Part shown: one piece after another, positions 61,690 to 63,474 of the stretch
Layout of the letters: each line of letters opens with the position of its first letter
Position numbering within the stretch: the stretch's first letter is position 1
Source of the DNA: DASWIP01 sp036397635
GTDB lineage: Bacteria; Actinomycetota; AC-67
Reading direction: 5' to 3'
NCBI GenBank assembly: GCA_036397635.1
Contig: DASWIP010000053.1
Coordinates: forward strand, 1 to 63,474
DNA: 63,474 nucleotides
Position numbers and translations under genes: made by a program
Notes under the pieces: model-generated
What the model saw: the letters and a program-made list of their open reading frames with translations, nothing else
Database searches by the model: none
Told to the model about the DNA's origin: nothing

Positions 61690-63164
61690 CCGCGCGCCCA
61701 GTCGCGCGCGCGCTCGACCGCTCTGAGCCACTCCGCGTGTAAAGCATCTGCCGTGGCGCGGTCACCTTCCGGCTCGAATGTTGCATCGGCGTGCCACGCA
61801 TCGGCCATCTCGGCGGTGGAGGACCACACCCCCTCGGCCAGCCCGGCCAGGAACGCCGCTCCCAGCGCCGTCGTCTCGGCGACCGCGGACCGCCGCACCG
61901 TCACGCCGAGCTGATCGGCCTGGAACCGGCAGAGCAGATCCATCACGCTCGCGCCGCCGTCCACGCGGAGTTCGGCGACGGTGACACCAGCTTCTCGTTG
62001 CATCGCCTCGACGACGTCGCGGGTCTGGTAGGCCATCGCCTCGATGGCGGCGCGGGCGATGTGCGCGCGCGTGGTGCCTCGGGTGATCCCCACGATCGCG
62101 CCGCGCGCGTAGGGATCCCAGTACGGCGATCCCAGGCCGGTCATCGCCGGGACGAAGTAGACACCGCCGGTGTCCGGAACGCTCGCTGCCAGCGGTCCGG
62201 TCTCTGATGCTTGCGCGATGATCCCCAGGCCGTCTCGCAGCCATTGGATCGCGGCGCCGGTGATGAAGATCGCGCCCTCGAGCGCGTAGGTCACCGTGCC
62301 GCCCAGCCCCCAAGCGAGGGTCACCAGCAGCCCCTTCGGGGGCGCCGGCGCGGTTGCCCCGGTGTTCATCAGCACGAAGGAGCCGGTGCCGTAGGTGTTC
62401 TTGGTCATCCCAGGCTCGAAGCAGGCCTGACCGAACAGCGCGGCCTGCTGGTCGCCCGCGACCCCCGACACCGGGATCCGCGCGCCGAACAGCTCGGCGG
62501 TGCCGAACCGTCCGCTGCTCGGGCGGACCTCTGGCAGCACCGACCGCGGGATACCGAACAGGTCGAGCAGCTCGGGGTCCCAGTCCTGCTTGTAGATGTC
62601 GTAGAGCATCGTTCGGCCGGCGTTGGAGTAATCGGTCGCGTGCGTCGCGCCTCGCGTCAGTTTCGCGATCAGCCAGGTATCGATGGTCCCGAACGCGAGC
62701 CGTCCGTTCACGGCCGCCGCGCGCGCGCCCTCGACGTTGGCGAGCAGCCATTCGAGCTTGGTCGCGCTGAAGTACGCGTCGACCACCAGCCCGGTCTTCG
62801 ATCGCACCATCGGTTCGTGGTCGCGGATCTCGTCGCAGCGAGCAGCGGTCCGCCGGTCCTGCCACACGATCGCGTGGTGCAACGGCTCGAGCGTCGACCG
62901 ATCCCACAGCACGGTGGTCTCACGCTGATTCGTGATGCCGATCGCTGCGACGTCTCGCGCGGCGATCCCTGCGGCATCCAATGTTTCGCGAGCAGCTGCG
63001 ACCGTCGCGTCCCAGATCTGCTCGGCGTCGTGCTCGACCCAGCCCGGCCGGGGGAAATGCTGCGGGAACTCGCGATAGCCGCGCGCGACCACGCGCGCGT
63101 CCTCCGAGATCACGAGGGCGGTGACCCCGCTCGTGCCCGCGTCGATCGAAAGCACTCTCGCCAT
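61686..63164 (-). CDS. glpK: Glycerol kinase
   Basis: The product is 492 residues, normal length. FGGY-family start: VLSIDAGTSGVTALVISEDA. Glycerol-contacting residues lie in GITNQRETTVLWD and AIVWQDRRTAARC. YSNAGRTMLYDIYKQDWDPE is present, with VSGVAGDQQAALFGQACFEP, TKNTYGTGSFVLMNTG and the C-terminal LRVDGGASVMDLLCRFQADQ. It phosphorylates glycerol to sn-glycerol-3-phosphate. Start ATG 63164 has a -10 box 9 nt upstream and no Shine-Dalgarno. No glpF or glpD is in the window. Confidence 0.96.
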   Translation of the reverse strand: MARVLSIDAGTSGVTALVISEDARVVARGYREFPQHFPRPGWVEHDAEQIWDATVAAARETLDAAGIAARDVAAIGITNQRETTVLWDRSTLEPLHHAIVWQDRRTAARCDEIRDHEPMVRSKTGLVVDAYFSATKLEWLLANVEGARAAAVNGRLAFGTIDTWLIAKLTRGATHATDYSNAGRTMLYDIYKQDWDPELLDLFGIPRSVLPEVRPSSGRFGTAELFGARIPVSGVAGDQQAALFGQACFEPGMTKNTYGTGSFVLMNTGATAPAPPKGLLVTLAWGLGGTVTYALEGAIFITGAAIQWLRDGLGIIAQASETGPLAASVPDTGGVYFVPAMTGLGSPYWDPYARGAIVGITRGTTRAHIARAAIEAMAYQTRDVVEAMQREAGVTVAELRVDGGASVMDLLCRFQADQLGVTVRRSAVAETTALGAAFLAGLAEGVWSSTAEMADAWHADATFEPEGDRATADALHAEWLRAVERARDWARG

Positions 63165-63173
63165 GGCCTGCCA

Positions 63174-63179
63174 AGCCTA
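63174..63179 (-). promoter_or_regulatory. -10 element of leaderless promoter (glpK)
   Basis: TAGGCT (minus strand) lies 9 nt before ATG 63164. Confidence 0.5.
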
Positions 63180-63196
63180 GCGGGAGACATGACGAA

Positions 63197-63217
63197 ACCC
63201 GGCCTCATGAGCCGGGT
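63197..63217 (-). terminator. Hairpin after the right-edge gene
   Basis: ACCCGGC and GCCGGGT arms surround CTCATGA. It lies downstream of the minus-strand stop at 63243 and upstream of glpK, so it probably ends the right-edge transcript. Confidence 0.6.
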
Positions 63218-63242
63218 CTCGCGTGAGTGGAAGGCGGTGGAA

Positions 63243-63474
63243 CTAGATCGCTGGTGGCGGAACCGGGAGAAGTGTCCCGGGGTCAGGCGTCTGCGAGGGA
63301 TCCGGGTTCGGAACCGTCGGGTCCTCGCTGGGCAGGATCTCGCTCGGGTCCGGGACTGTGGGGTCCCCGCTCGGAAGGATCTCGCTCGGGTCTGGGGCCG
63401 TCGGGTCCCCGCTGGGCAGGATCTCGTTCGGGTCCGGCTGCTCGCCCAGGTCCGGCGGCTCGGGCGCCGTCGGC
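63243..63474 (-). CDS. Pro/Asp/Glu-rich repeat protein, C-terminal end (partial)
   Basis: The frame enters from the right edge and ends at the TAG at 63243. The visible 76 residues contain three tandem 14-residue units of the form DPSEILPSGDPTVP plus a degenerate fourth, then a short tail TLLPVPPPAI. Such acidic, Pro-rich stalks are common at the C-termini or in linkers of secreted surface proteins. There is no sorting signal, and the N-terminal part is outside the window. Confidence 0.75.
   Translation of the reverse strand, partial: PTAPEPPDLGEQPDPNEILPSGDPTAPDPSEILPSGDPTVPDPSEILPSEDPTVPNPDPSQTPDPGTLLPVPPPAI
63314..63439 (-). repeat. Three 42-bp tandem repeats
   Basis: Copies at about 63314-63355, 63356-63397 and 63398-63439 encode the 14-residue unit in frame; a partial fourth follows to the edge. 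Confidence 0.85.

Overview
The window is G+C-rich DNA with dense, mostly intact genes. Several features point to a member of the Actinomycetota or a close relative: many GTG starts, frequent leaderless promoters, an SRPBCC / ArsA-type ATPase / ROK glucokinase neighbourhood resembling one known in Streptomyces and mycobacteria, a Tad pilus locus with actinobacterial architecture, and 'choice-of-anchor' type surface proteins. No rRNA, tRNA or CRISPR array was seen, so the class cannot be fixed from this window.

Layout. (1) 1-8.5 kb: a secreted protein cut by the left edge is divergent from a 2468-residue secreted surface protein with ten ~130-residue repeats. A two-hairpin leader precedes the large gene and a strong terminator follows it. 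(2) 8.6-24.7 kb: a NarL-type histidine kinase and response regulator pair leads into a cell-surface glycan locus (GT2 glycosyltransferase, YbhN-like membrane protein, UDP-GlcNAc 2-epimerase family enzyme, several polytopic glycosyltransferases, a sulfotransferase). The locus is interrupted by a complete IS5-type element with a CTAA target duplication, and later by a decayed glycosyltransferase joined to a phage-structural-like fragment. (3) 25-37.4 kb: a Tad/Flp pilus locus. Two Flp pilins flank a divergent DnaB-like RecA-fold ATPase. Then come TadG-like, TadE-like, CpaB, CpaE/TadZ, TadA/CpaF, a VWA-TadB fusion, TadC, and a receiver-like/GAF protein. No prepilin peptidase is present. (4) 37.4-42.7 kb: three membrane glycosyltransferase-like proteins and a primary-type sigma factor. 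(5) 42.8-53.6 kb: mostly housekeeping genes (YyaL/DUF255, split-barrel flavoprotein, UbiA-type prenyltransferase, a zinc-ribbon/PH-like protein, DUF309, two SRPBCC proteins, HAD hydrolase, ArsA-like ATPase, ROK glucokinase). (6) 53.6-56.1 kb: copper export (CopA, CopZ) under a CsoR-like operator. (7) 56.1-60.8 kb: a compact cluster with a cyclic-2,3-diphosphoglycerate-synthase-like P-loop protein, carbamate kinase, a TIGR00300/ArgZ-C-terminal-type ornithine cyclodeaminase, a DUF2007-like protein and an alpha/beta hydrolase. (8) 61-63.5 kb: PlsC-type acyltransferase, glycerol kinase, and the end of a protein with 42-bp repeats at the right edge.

How the genes fit together. Much of the window concerns the cell surface: a large adhesin, a probably sulfated glycan or glycolipid, and a Tad pilus. 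Two candidates stand out as less-described systems. One is the cDPGS-like / carbamate kinase / ornithine cyclodeaminase cluster, which could couple ornithine or citrulline breakdown to ATP formation. The other is the Tad locus with its VWA-TadB fusion, GAF protein and embedded DnaB-like ATPase. A sequence-wide pattern is also clear: at about fifteen genes a TANNNT box lies 6-9 nt before the start codon with no Shine-Dalgarno sequence, indicating leaderless transcription.
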